NCBI GenBank assembly: GCA_024645145.1
Contig: JAHEGL010000069.1
Coordinates: 43 to 11,231, forward strand
Reading direction: 5' to 3'
From: Planktotalea sp.
Lineage (GTDB): Bacteria > Pseudomonadota > Alphaproteobacteria > Rhodobacterales > Rhodobacteraceae
Length of the DNA: 11,189 bases
Notes under the pieces: generated by a model
Databases searched by the model: none
Told to the model about the DNA's origin: nothing
What the model saw: only the letters and a program-made list of their open reading frames with translations
Program-made: the position numbers and the translations under genes
In this document: piece after piece, positions 1 to 8,049 of the stretch
Layout: every line of letters begins with the position of its first letter
How positions within the stretch are numbered: position 1 is the first letter of the stretch

Positions 1-2
1 CA

Positions 3-1067
<1,065 letters not shown>

Positions 1068-1241
1068 TTCTTGAATGTCACTTGGTTTGGTCCTGATACT
1101 GATGGCGAAGTCCTTCCGATAGGGGATGTCGCAAGCGACCCAATTGGCGCGCTCTTTAGTGACTATGTATCTGCACGTTCTGATGAAGAAACGTTTGCGA
1201 TTGCAATGAACGAAGAAGACGAAGATTTGTTTGTCAGCTAA
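1068..1241 (+). pseudogene. Detached C-terminal tail of the PA14 protein after an in-frame stop
   Basis: The 57 codons after the TAA stay in the same frame and complete the PA14 fold: 'FLNVTWFGPDTDGE' matches 'SLNLNWSGPSTGD' at the end of the first repeat. They then give an acidic tail ('NEEDEDLFVS') ending at TAA 1239-1241. No start codon with a ribosome binding site precedes it, so it is unlikely to be translated separately. It is the remainder of the original gene after a nonsense change, unless readthrough or a sequencing error is involved. Confidence 0.7.
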
Positions 1242-1281
1242 CGCTGGTAAGCCCTTGCGCTATGCGCGCCTCTCTTTCATC

Positions 1282-1301
1282 GTGGCACAAACATTTGCCA
1301 C
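1282..1301. promoter_or_regulatory. Inverted repeat GTGGCA-N8-TGCCAC ahead of the hydantoinase operon
   Basis: A perfect 6-bp inverted repeat with an 8-base spacer sits in the only non-coding gap before the three-gene operon, three bases from the Shine-Dalgarno sequence. It could be an operator for a dimeric regulator or a short 5'-leader hairpin that affects initiation. No T-run follows, so it is not a good intrinsic terminator for the upstream gene. No regulator gene lies next to it. The assignment is inferred from symmetry and position only. Confidence 0.4.
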
Positions 1302-1303
1302 TT

Positions 1304-1311
1304 GGGAGAGG
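1304..1311 (+). promoter_or_regulatory. Shine-Dalgarno site fixing the DapA-like start at 1316
   Basis: GGGAGAGG lies four bases before ATG 1316. The alternative in-frame ATG at 1262 has no comparable purine-rich element and would add 18 residues unlike the family N-terminus, so 1316 is preferred. Confidence 0.7.
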
Positions 1312-1315
1312 CCGC

Positions 1316-2239
1316 ATGATCCACCGTAAGAGCAATAGCGTTTTCATTATCGCCGCTACGCCATTCACGGACGATGGTGCACTTGATTTGAAGAGTGCGG
1401 ATCGCATGGTTGATTTCTACCTTGAGATGGGTGTGTCAGGCATGACCATCCTTGGCATCATGGGCGAAGCACCTAAACTGACGTCTGAAGAGTCTCTCAC
1501 CTTTGCACGTCATATTCTGGATTGCGTCGATGGTCGCGTGCCCGTTGTTGTCGGCGTCTCTGGCCCTGGCTTGGATAATATGGCACGACTTACGGGCGAA
1601 GTGATGAGCGCAGGTGCAGCTGGCGTGATGGTTGCGCCGATGCCAAGCCTCAACACGGATATGAAGCAAAAGGGCTATTTCGCGCAGGTGTGTAACGCAC
1701 TTGGCCCTGACGTGCCGATCTGCTTGCAGGATTATCCGCAAACGACAGGCGTCAACTTCTCTGTAGAGACCTTGCTTGAGATATTCGCAGCGCATGAACA
1801 AATCGTCATGCTCAAGCACGAAGACTGGCCGGGTCTCACCAAGCTATCGCGCATCCGCGAGGCAACGGGGCAGGGCGCTGGGCGTCTGTCGATCCTTACA
1901 GGCAACTCGGCTCTTTTCTTGCCGCAAGAAATGCAGCGCGGCGCCGATGGAGCCATGACCGGCTTTGCTTATCCAGAGATGATGGTGCAAGTGGTCGCAC
2001 GGCATCTCGCAGGTGATGTTGATGGGGCAGAGGATTTGTTTGATGCCTACTTGCCGATGGTGCGCTATGAACAACAACTCGGTCTTGGCCTCGCTATTCG
2101 AAAAGAGGTGCTGCACCGTCGCGGGGTGCTTAGCAGTCCCAAAGTACGCGCGCCGGGTCCAAGTCTGAGTGCGCTCGACAAGTTCGAACTGACGCGTCTG
2201 GCGGACCGTCTTGAGGCAAAGCTGGCCGCTCTTACATGA
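1316..2239 (+). CDS. DapA/NAL-superfamily lyase or dehydratase (not a canonical DHDPS)
   Basis: A 307-residue TIM-barrel class I aldolase-type protein, normal length for the DapA/N-acetylneuraminate lyase superfamily. The N-terminus 'FIIAATPFTDDGALD' is typical, the GxxGE loop is at 47-51, and the Schiff-base lysine is Lys167 in 'MLKHED'. The 'YNxPxxTG' strand is altered to 'QDYPQTTG' (138-145). By motif alignment with E. coli DapA, the proton-relay residues Thr44, Tyr107 and Tyr133, and Arg138 that binds the substrate carboxylate, are not conserved. Lysine biosynthesis is therefore unlikely. A pyruvate- or 2-oxo-acid-forming retro-aldol, dehydration or deamination step is more plausible. It is the first gene of the operon and its stop overlaps the next start (ATGA at 2236-2239). 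The substrate is unknown; the family call is secure. Confidence 0.9.
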   Translation: MIHRKSNSVFIIAATPFTDDGALDLKSADRMVDFYLEMGVSGMTILGIMGEAPKLTSEESLTFARHILDCVDGRVPVVVGVSGPGLDNMARLTGEVMSAGAAGVMVAPMPSLNTDMKQKGYFAQVCNALGPDVPICLQDYPQTTGVNFSVETLLEIFAAHEQIVMLKHEDWPGLTKLSRIREATGQGAGRLSILTGNSALFLPQEMQRGADGAMTGFAYPEMMVQVVARHLAGDVDGAEDLFDAYLPMVRYEQQLGLGLAIRKEVLHRRGVLSSPKVRAPGPSLSALDKFELTRLADRLEAKLAALT

Positions 2240-3672
2240 GTTTTGATCTCGTTATCAAAGGCGGAACCTGTGTCACTGCCTCAGAGATGTTCGAGGCAGA
2301 CATTGGCATTCAGGATGGGCAGATCGCAGCCCTTGGAACGGATCTGAGTGCGCCAGATGAGATCGACGCGCGTGATAAATTCGTCATGCCAGGGGGCATC
2401 GAAGCGCATGCACATATCGCGCAAAACTCCGCAACGGGGGGTATGACAGCGGATGACTATACCTCCGGCTCCATTTCTGCGGCTTTCGGGGGCAACACCT
2501 GTATTATCCCCTTTGCTGCACAACACCGAGGCATGGGCGTCACTGAAACACTTGATCTTTATGATAGCCGCGCGCAGGGCGCATCGGTTCTGGATTATTC
2601 CTACCATTTGATTGTCTCTGATCCGACAGAGAAGGTTCTTACCGAAGAGCTGCCAGCGGCCTTCAAACGCGGCATTACCAGTTTTAAGCTTTTCATGACT
2701 TACGATAAAATGCTGGTAAACGATGCGCAGTTTCTTGATGTCTTGAGCGTTGCGAAAGAGCATGGCGCATTGACCATGGTGCATGCCGAAAATGCAGGCA
2801 TGATCAAATGGATGACAGATCGCTTGCTGGCACACGGGTTAACAGCCCCGAAGTATCATGCGCTGTCACATCCTGCATTGGCCGAGGAAGAGGCGATCCA
2901 CCGTGCGATTTGCATGGCCAAGCTTGTGGATGCGCCTTTGCTCATTGTGCATGTCAGCACGCCCGAAGGGGCTGCTTTAGTGCAAAATGCGCGGGCTGCG
3001 GGTGCAATGATATATGGCGAAACCTGCCCTCAGTATCTCTTTCTCACACGCGAGGACATGGACAAGCCCGGAATGGACGGGGCAGCTTTCATGTGCTCTC
3101 CGCCTCTGCGGGACAAAGCCACGCAAGACAGTCTCTGGCAGCATATCCAAGCAGGTACATTCGACGTGGTCAGCTCTGATCATTCGCCGTACTGCATGGA
3201 TGAAACAGGAAAGCTGGCCAACGGTCCTGATGCGCCCTTTACGGTGATTGCCAATGGTATGCCCGGGATTGGTGCACGACTACCTTTGTTGTTTTCGGAA
3301 GGGGTGGGCAAAGGTCGATTGACCTTGCCTGAATTTGTGGCGCTAAGTTCCACCAATGCTGCACGGCTTTATGGGTTGTTGCCGCAAAAAGGCACGCTCG
3401 CGATCGGTGCTGACGCAGACATCGCGATCTGGGATCCGGCCGCCAAGGGCGTAATTTCAGCCCAGAACCAACATGACAATGCAGGCTATTCACCGTTTGA
3501 GGGATGGGAGGTAACAGGTCTGCCTATCACCACGCTTTCGCGAGGAAAGCGGGTGGTTGAGCAAGGCGCGCTCCATGCCAAAGCTGGTCATGGCCAGTTT
3601 CTAGTGCGCGCTAAATTCGATGCTGGGAGTCGCAAAGGGACAGCCGTGCCAGAGCAGAACTTTGACTTATGA
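2236..3672 (+). CDS. Hydantoinase/dihydropyrimidinase-family cyclic amidohydrolase
   Basis: A 478-residue member of the amidohydrolase superfamily, close in length to bacterial D-hydantoinases and dihydropyrimidinases, which open cyclic ureides or amides to N-carbamoyl acids in the cytoplasm. The complete binuclear metal site is visible: His58 and His60 in 'EAHAH', carboxylated Lys151 in 'SFKLF', His183 in 'MVHAEN', His239 in 'LIVHV' and Asp315 in 'SSDHSPY'. Tyr156 and the 'NGMPG' loop (340-344) match substrate-contact positions. The loop after His60 ('IAQNSATGG') is polar where classical hydantoinases carry Met/Pro/Leu, so the substrate may be small and polar. Both ends overlap neighbours by four bases, indicating translational coupling with the DapA-like gene and the racemase. 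Hydantoinase, dihydropyrimidinase or allantoinase-like specificity cannot be resolved from sequence. Confidence 0.93.
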   Translation: MSFDLVIKGGTCVTASEMFEADIGIQDGQIAALGTDLSAPDEIDARDKFVMPGGIEAHAHIAQNSATGGMTADDYTSGSISAAFGGNTCIIPFAAQHRGMGVTETLDLYDSRAQGASVLDYSYHLIVSDPTEKVLTEELPAAFKRGITSFKLFMTYDKMLVNDAQFLDVLSVAKEHGALTMVHAENAGMIKWMTDRLLAHGLTAPKYHALSHPALAEEEAIHRAICMAKLVDAPLLIVHVSTPEGAALVQNARAAGAMIYGETCPQYLFLTREDMDKPGMDGAAFMCSPPLRDKATQDSLWQHIQAGTFDVVSSDHSPYCMDETGKLANGPDAPFTVIANGMPGIGARLPLLFSEGVGKGRLTLPEFVALSSTNAARLYGLLPQKGTLAIGADADIAIWDPAAKGVISAQNQHDNAGYSPFEGWEVTGLPITTLSRGKRVVEQGALHAKAGHGQFLVRAKFDAGSRKGTAVPEQNFDL

Positions 3673-4304
3673 GCATCCTCGTCATCAACCCCAACTCCAA
3701 TGAAGCAGTTACAGACGGTCTCCGCAAGAGCCTCAAAGGGTTTGAAAATGTAAGCTGCATGACTTTGGCTGAAGGACCTTTCGGGATCGAAAGCCAGCGT
3801 GACAGCGACGCGGTTATCTTACCGCTTTTGAAGGTCGTGGAAGCGTCGCCTGACGCCCGTGCTTTTGTGATCGCTTGCTACTCGGACCCCGGGCTTGATG
3901 CTGCAAGATCAATCAGCAAAGCGCCTGTCTTTGGCATTCAGGAATCAGGTCTTGCCATGGCCATTTGCCGCGCAGACACCTTTGGAGTTGTCGCCATTGG
4001 CGAACCTTCGATCCAGCGTCATCGTAAATACATGCGACGGATGGGTGTGCTCGATCGCCTTGCTGGAGAACGTGCACTTAACATGAGCGTCGATGAAACC
4101 GCGCGCGGGGCAAACACATTCCACCGGCTCACGGAAGTCGGTACTGACCTTATCGCTGATGGCGCGGGCTGTCTTGTTCTGGGCTGCGCGGGGATGGCGC
4201 GGCATCGTGGTAGACTTGAAGAACATCTTGGTGTGCCTGTGATTGACCCAACTCAAGCCGCAGTTGCCATGGCGCACGGCACGCTCGTCGCATCTTCTCT
4301 TTAA
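3669..4304 (+). CDS. Asp/Glu/hydantoin racemase family protein
   Basis: A 211-residue protein, normal size for hydantoin racemases (HyuA/HyuE type) of the cofactor-independent Asp/Glu racemase superfamily. The N-terminus 'ILVINPNSN' is the family signature. The two catalytic cysteines are present as Cys70 in 'IACYSDPGLDAAR' and Cys173 in 'LGCAGMA', which supports two-base racemisation at a carbon alpha to a carboxyl or carbonyl group. The start overlaps the hydantoinase stop (ATGA at 3669-3672), so the two enzymes are probably made together. The usual inference is racemisation of a 5-substituted hydantoin or related cyclic substrate to feed a stereoselective hydantoinase. An amino-acid or maleate-isomerase-like role remains possible. 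The gene ends 31 bases before the convergent permease stop, with no clear intrinsic terminator between them. Confidence 0.9.
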   Translation: MSILVINPNSNEAVTDGLRKSLKGFENVSCMTLAEGPFGIESQRDSDAVILPLLKVVEASPDARAFVIACYSDPGLDAARSISKAPVFGIQESGLAMAICRADTFGVVAIGEPSIQRHRKYMRRMGVLDRLAGERALNMSVDETARGANTFHRLTEVGTDLIADGAGCLVLGCAGMARHRGRLEEHLGVPVIDPTQAAVAMAHGTLVASSL

Positions 4305-4335
4305 AGATTGCTGACTAGGGCCAGAACGGTTGATT

Positions 4336-5271
4336 TCAGGGCAACACCGTAAGCCAGAACCACGCGCTCATCGTCGTCAATGCTGTCGCAATCAAAACAG
4401 TTGATGCTGCGACCCGCTGCGCGCGTTGGTACATACTTGCGAACATATAGGCGTTCACGCCAGGTGCCATTGCGGATGTAATCACGGCAGAGCGCATACC
4501 CGCTTCAGAGACGGAAGTGAGGTTGCCAAGCGAAAAGGTGATCGCAGGATGCACTAAGAGTGACAAAGAGCAGGCAAAAAGAATGACCTTCATATCGCCA
4601 GCTGGACGATAGCGATAAAGGATGCCACCCAATGCAAAAAGGGCGGTTGGCAGTGCGGTGCGCACCATCATATCCAACCCACCTTGTATGGATGCGGGAA
4701 TGGAAAACCCTGAGATGTTAACCAAGAATCCCAGCGTGATTGCGATGATCAAGACATTGCTGAACATTGCTTTCAGGACGGTTCCCGGCAAACGGGTCAT
4801 ACTGGTTCCTGCTTCTTTTGCGCGCACCAGTTCCATCACAGTTATGCCAACACCATAGCAAAATGGCGAATGCATCGCGATGATGGCGTAGTTCCCGACC
4901 AGCGCGCTTTCGCCGTAGGCGCGCTCGGTTATCGCGAGTCCAAGCAAGACAGAATTGGAAAACAAGGCGCAAAAGCCAATCGCAACACTGTCTTCCCAAG
5001 ACCGCCCAAAGAGATGGCGCGCACCAAACAACCCAAGTGTGAAGCTGATCGCAGCACCTGTATAAAAACTGAAAAGAAGTGCTGGATCAAACCCGGTGCT
5101 CAGATCAATTTGCGAGAGCGCGGTGAACAACAAACTAGGTACAGCCACCTGTTGGGCAAACTTCATTATACTGTCTATTGCGAAGTCGCTGAGATACTCG
5201 CGCCAGACCAACACATAGCCAAACCCTACCACCATAAAAACAGGTAGAATGACATCGATCAACGCTTGCAT
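4336..5271 (-). CDS. AEC (auxin efflux carrier) family permease
   Basis: A 311-residue hydrophobic protein with about ten transmembrane segments, N-terminus 'LIDVILPVFMVVGFGYVLVWR', a helix break near 'VAVPSLLFTAL' and the C-terminal half containing 'TALPTALFALGGILYRY' and 'APGVNAYMFASMY'. These are hallmarks of the AEC/PIN-like permease family (Pfam Mem_trans), whose bacterial members are thought to move small organic acids or amino-acid-like anions across the inner membrane. It is the last gene of the leftward cluster. Its ATG lies six bases after the MBL-hydrolase stop and has no strong Shine-Dalgarno sequence, suggesting translational coupling. It converges with the racemase gene, so a link to the hydantoinase pathway is positional only. 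Its substrate is not known. Confidence 0.9.
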   Translation of the reverse strand: MQALIDVILPVFMVVGFGYVLVWREYLSDFAIDSIMKFAQQVAVPSLLFTALSQIDLSTGFDPALLFSFYTGAAISFTLGLFGARHLFGRSWEDSVAIGFCALFSNSVLLGLAITERAYGESALVGNYAIIAMHSPFCYGVGITVMELVRAKEAGTSMTRLPGTVLKAMFSNVLIIAITLGFLVNISGFSIPASIQGGLDMMVRTALPTALFALGGILYRYRPAGDMKVILFACSLSLLVHPAITFSLGNLTSVSEAGMRSAVITSAMAPGVNAYMFASMYQRAQRVAASTVLIATALTTMSAWFWLTVLP

Positions 5272-5277
5272 GAAGGG

Positions 5278-6075
5278 TTACACTTCGTAGCTGATACGCA
5301 TGCCATCAAAGGCGGGTGCGATGTGCTCGGGTGTTTCGTTCAAAACTGTTTCGTAGTCCAGATCGATGTGCATGTTGGTTAGGATCGCACGTGGCACGCC
5401 GGATGTTTTGATCCAAGACAGCGAATTCTCCAAGTGAGAATGGCTCGGATGCGGCGTGCGGCGCAGTGCGTCCAAAACCCAGCAATCTGCTCCTTTTAGC
5501 GCACTCCAAGCTTCATCGCTCATCGTAGACACGTCAGGCAAATAAGCAAGCGGGCCAACGCGAAAGCCCAGTGCATCTATAGAGCCATGTTCAATTTCAA
5601 AGGGTCTCAAGGTGATGGGACCGCCCGCGCCCTCCACAGTAAAATCCCCACCAATCGTGAAAAGATCGAGGATCGGCGGGTAGGGCGAACCATGGGGCTG
5701 CACAAAGGCATAACCAAAGCGCGACAGTAAGTCGTTCTGGGTCGCGCCATCTGCCCAAACCGGTAGACGTGCGCGCATATTAAAGACGATCATGCGCAAA
5801 TCATCGATGCCATGGACATGATCCGCATGCGAATGTGTATAGGCAACTGCGTCAAGTGCACCAATGCCAGCGTCTAAGAGTTGGCTGCGCAAGTCTGGCG
5901 ATGTATCGATGAGCACGCGTGTCGTCCCGTCTTCGCCAATACGCTCGATCAGCATAGAGCAACGGCGACGTGCATTCTTGGGGTTGTTGGGATCACATTC
6001 GCCCCAATGTCCGCCAAGACGCGGGACGCCACCCGAAGATCCGCAGCCAAGGATTGTGAAGCGTAATTCAGCCAT
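5278..6075 (-). CDS. MBL-fold metallo-hydrolase, PhnP-like family
   Basis: A 265-residue metallo-beta-lactamase-fold protein. The metal-binding motif HxHxDH is at 81-86 ('HSHADH'), with further likely ligands His163 ('IEHG'), Asp181 ('LPD') and His236 ('NMHID'). The N-terminus 'FTILGCGSSGGVPR' and 'LIDTSPDLR' are typical of the PhnP-like subgroup, which includes cyclic-nucleotide or phosphodiester hydrolases. The N-terminal region lacks the dense cysteine cluster of E. coli PhnP; only Cys27 and Cys39 lie in 'ECDP' and 'RRCS'. The start overlaps the stop of the TatD-family gene by one base (TAATG), so it is translated with it. Pairing with a TatD-type nuclease suggests a housekeeping nucleic-acid or nucleotide role. 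No phn genes are nearby, and the exact substrate is unknown. Confidence 0.9.
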   Translation of the reverse strand: MAELRFTILGCGSSGGVPRLGGHWGECDPNNPKNARRRCSMLIERIGEDGTTRVLIDTSPDLRSQLLDAGIGALDAVAYTHSHADHVHGIDDLRMIVFNMRARLPVWADGATQNDLLSRFGYAFVQPHGSPYPPILDLFTIGGDFTVEGAGGPITLRPFEIEHGSIDALGFRVGPLAYLPDVSTMSDEAWSALKGADCWVLDALRRTPHPSHSHLENSLSWIKTSGVPRAILTNMHIDLDYETVLNETPEHIAPAFDGMRISYEV

Positions 6076-6884
6076 TATGCGGCGTCCTTGAATGCAGCGA
6101 CTTTTGTGAACAGTCGTTCAAAGTTTTCTTCGGTTTGCGCGGCAAATGCGGCGGCTTCCATTCCAAACACTTCTGCTCCGACCTTGGCTGTAAAAGCGGT
6201 ATAAGCGGGTTCATTGCGCTTTCCGCGACGAGGGACGGGGGCAAGATAGGGACTGTCCGTTTCGACTAAAATCCGCTCTATTGGAGCCGCTGCAAAGATG
6301 TCGCGCACTTCTTGGGATTTCGGGAATGTCGCGATGCCGGACATAGAAAGATAAAAGCCGAGATCAAGACATGACATTGCCAGTTCAGGCCCAGAGCAAT
6401 AGCAATGCATCACGCAAGAATAGGCCGCATTGCGGTATTCTGCGGTTAGGATGTCTGCCATATCTTCATCCGCCGCGCGTGCATGAACGATCAGGGGCAA
6501 GCCAGTGCGCTGCGCGGCTTCAATGTGCACTTTTAAAGACTGCTTTTGAATACCCATGCTTTCAGCAGTGTAGTGATAATCTAGACCCGTTTCGCCAATG
6601 CCAACCATTTTGGGATGGCTTGTCAGGGCGATTAACTCATCCAAAGTCGCTAAGGGTTCTTCCGCCGCGCTCATAGGGTGTGTGCCCGCAGCGTAAAAGA
6701 CCTGAGGGTGAGCATCTGCCAATGCGCGCAAGGTCGGTTCATTGCGCAACCGTGTGCAAATGGTTACCATTCGATGCACGCCAGCGTCTGTCGCGCGTGC
6801 CAAAATATCAGGAAGCTCTCCCTCAAAGTCGGGGAAATCCAAATGGCAATGGCTGTCTGTAATCAGGGGCGGTGTGCTCATCAT
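6075..6884 (-). CDS. TatD-family metal-dependent hydrolase (YcfH-type)
   Basis: A 269-residue TatD-family TIM-barrel hydrolase, usual length for the family. Visible metal ligands are His12 and His14 in 'DSHCHLD', Glu98 in 'GIGETGLDYHY', His134 in 'LIVHAR', His160 in 'MHCYCSG' and Asp210 in 'ETDSPYLAP'. Family members act as metal-dependent DNA exonucleases or deoxyribonucleases in repair and DNA turnover; some remove D-amino acids from tRNA. Its place directly after holB parallels the tmk-holB-ycfH order of E. coli. Two adjacent ATG codons are possible: AAGGA on the minus strand is three bases before the first (6884) and six before the second (6881), so initiation may favour the second Met. 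It starts 19 bases after the holB stop. Confidence 0.93.
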   Translation of the reverse strand: MMSTPPLITDSHCHLDFPDFEGELPDILARATDAGVHRMVTICTRLRNEPTLRALADAHPQVFYAAGTHPMSAAEEPLATLDELIALTSHPKMVGIGETGLDYHYTAESMGIQKQSLKVHIEAAQRTGLPLIVHARAADEDMADILTAEYRNAAYSCVMHCYCSGPELAMSCLDLGFYLSMSGIATFPKSQEVRDIFAAAPIERILVETDSPYLAPVPRRGKRNEPAYTAFTAKVGAEVFGMEAAAFAAQTEENFERLFTKVAAFKDAA

Positions 6885-6903
6885 GCATCCTTGTCAGAAC
6901 GGC

Positions 6904-8049
6904 TCAGATCGCCGCCTGCGATATATGTCTCAGGGTATCTAGGATGAGCGCGGCAGGGTCAAGGTTCACGGCGCGTCCATGACGTAGCTTTGCATCGACA
7001 TCCTGTGCAACTTGCGCCCATCGACGCGCTTGATGCGGGTTAGGCGACAGGCGTGCGATCATTTCAGCTTCACCCTTTGTCGCCTCTGGCGTGGGCGTGA
7101 CTCCCAATGTGCCAGCACGTGCGAGGCGCGCCAAAGCCAATGCAATAAGGTCTACAAGCATATCAAGCTTGTCCTCTGCGCCGCGTTGCGCAGCAGCATC
7201 CGCAAGGCGCAGCGCGCGCGCGCGGTCCATCCGAGGCATTGTGGCGAATAGTCCGACGAGCTCTGCATAAATCGCGGGGCCGGATAGATTTGTCATCCGG
7301 ATCGCTTCGCCCACAGAGCCCGATGTGAGCGCGCTGAGTGCACCTTGATCAAGATCTGTCTCAGGCAGTGCTTGTTGCAGTGCGCGGCCCATATCAGCGT
7401 CATTTAGCGGTGACAGTCGTAACTCGCGGCACCGCGAGCGGATTGTTGGCAAAAGGCGCGAAGGCTGGTGCGTCACAAGCAAAAGCGTCGCGTTTTCAGG
7501 TGGTTCTTCCAAACGTTTGAGCAAAGCATTGGCCGCTTGTACGTTCATTTCATCCGCTGCATCGACGATGACGACACGGCGGCCACCCTCAGCAGAGGAA
7601 AAGTTGAAGAACCCATTGAGTTTGCGCACGTCATCGACGCGGATGTCTTTGGCAAACTTTCCCGCTTCTAGGTTCTTTTTCTGATCGCTTTCGGTTGAGC
7701 CAGCGCCACCACGACGCAACACAAATAAAGATGGATCAGCGCCAGCCGCGATCCGACGCGCAACAGGATGCTGAGGGTCCGTATCTAATGAAATCGGCGC
7801 ATCAGGTGCGCCAAACATACCGCCATCGTCCAAGGGTTGACTTAGCAAAAACCGCGATATGCGGTAGGCGAGGGTGGCTTTTCCAGTGCCACGTGGGCCA
7901 ATCATTAGCCAGCCATGATGCAACCGCCCAGTATTGTAGGCGTCCAGAAAACTCTGTTCAGCGGCACTTTGGCCAATTAGCTCAAGCGTATCCTTTGGGT
8001 GTGGCGCGCCTGGAACGCGGTCTGCTTGGGGCAGGCCTTCATCGCTCAT
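6904..8049 (-). CDS. holB: DNA polymerase III subunit delta' (clamp loader)
   Basis: A 381-residue AAA+ clamp-loader subunit that assembles with delta and DnaX to load the beta sliding clamp. The N-terminal 'LIGQSAAEQSFLDAY' is typical of delta'. A consensus P-loop (GPRGTGKA, 51-58) is present, followed by a Walker B-like 'VVIVDAADEM' (159-168), the 'NALLKRLEEPP' segment and the SRC motif at 205-207 in 'IRSRCREL', which supplies the arginine finger to the neighbouring subunit. The cysteine-rich zinc module found after the P-loop in E. coli delta' is missing: the only cysteine seen in the N-terminal half is in SRC. The start overlaps the tmk stop (ATGA at 8046-8049), giving the widespread tmk-holB pair. 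Confidence 0.95.
   Translation of the reverse strand: MSDEGLPQADRVPGAPHPKDTLELIGQSAAEQSFLDAYNTGRLHHGWLMIGPRGTGKATLAYRISRFLLSQPLDDGGMFGAPDAPISLDTDPQHPVARRIAAGADPSLFVLRRGGAGSTESDQKKNLEAGKFAKDIRVDDVRKLNGFFNFSSAEGGRRVVIVDAADEMNVQAANALLKRLEEPPENATLLLVTHQPSRLLPTIRSRCRELRLSPLNDADMGRALQQALPETDLDQGALSALTSGSVGEAIRMTNLSGPAIYAELVGLFATMPRMDRARALRLADAAAQRGAEDKLDMLVDLIALALARLARAGTLGVTPTPEATKGEAEMIARLSPNPHQARRWAQVAQDVDAKLRHGRAVNLDPAALILDTLRHISQAAI

Noticed and set aside
1262..1315. An 18-residue N-terminal extension of the DapA-like protein from ATG 1262
   Set aside because: It has no Shine-Dalgarno sequence, it would run through the inverted repeat, and the family N-terminus begins right after ATG 1316, which has a good ribosome binding site.
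1316..2239. Annotation as biosynthetic 4-hydroxy-tetrahydrodipicolinate synthase (dapA)
   Set aside because: Only the Schiff-base lysine is retained; the threonine and tyrosine relay residues and the substrate-binding arginine are replaced, and the neighbours are catabolic enzymes.
2281..2835. A 184-codon open frame on the minus strand inside the hydantoinase gene
   Set aside because: The opposite strand encodes the metal ligands of the hydantoinase. The antisense product has no domain-like pattern and no ribosome binding site.
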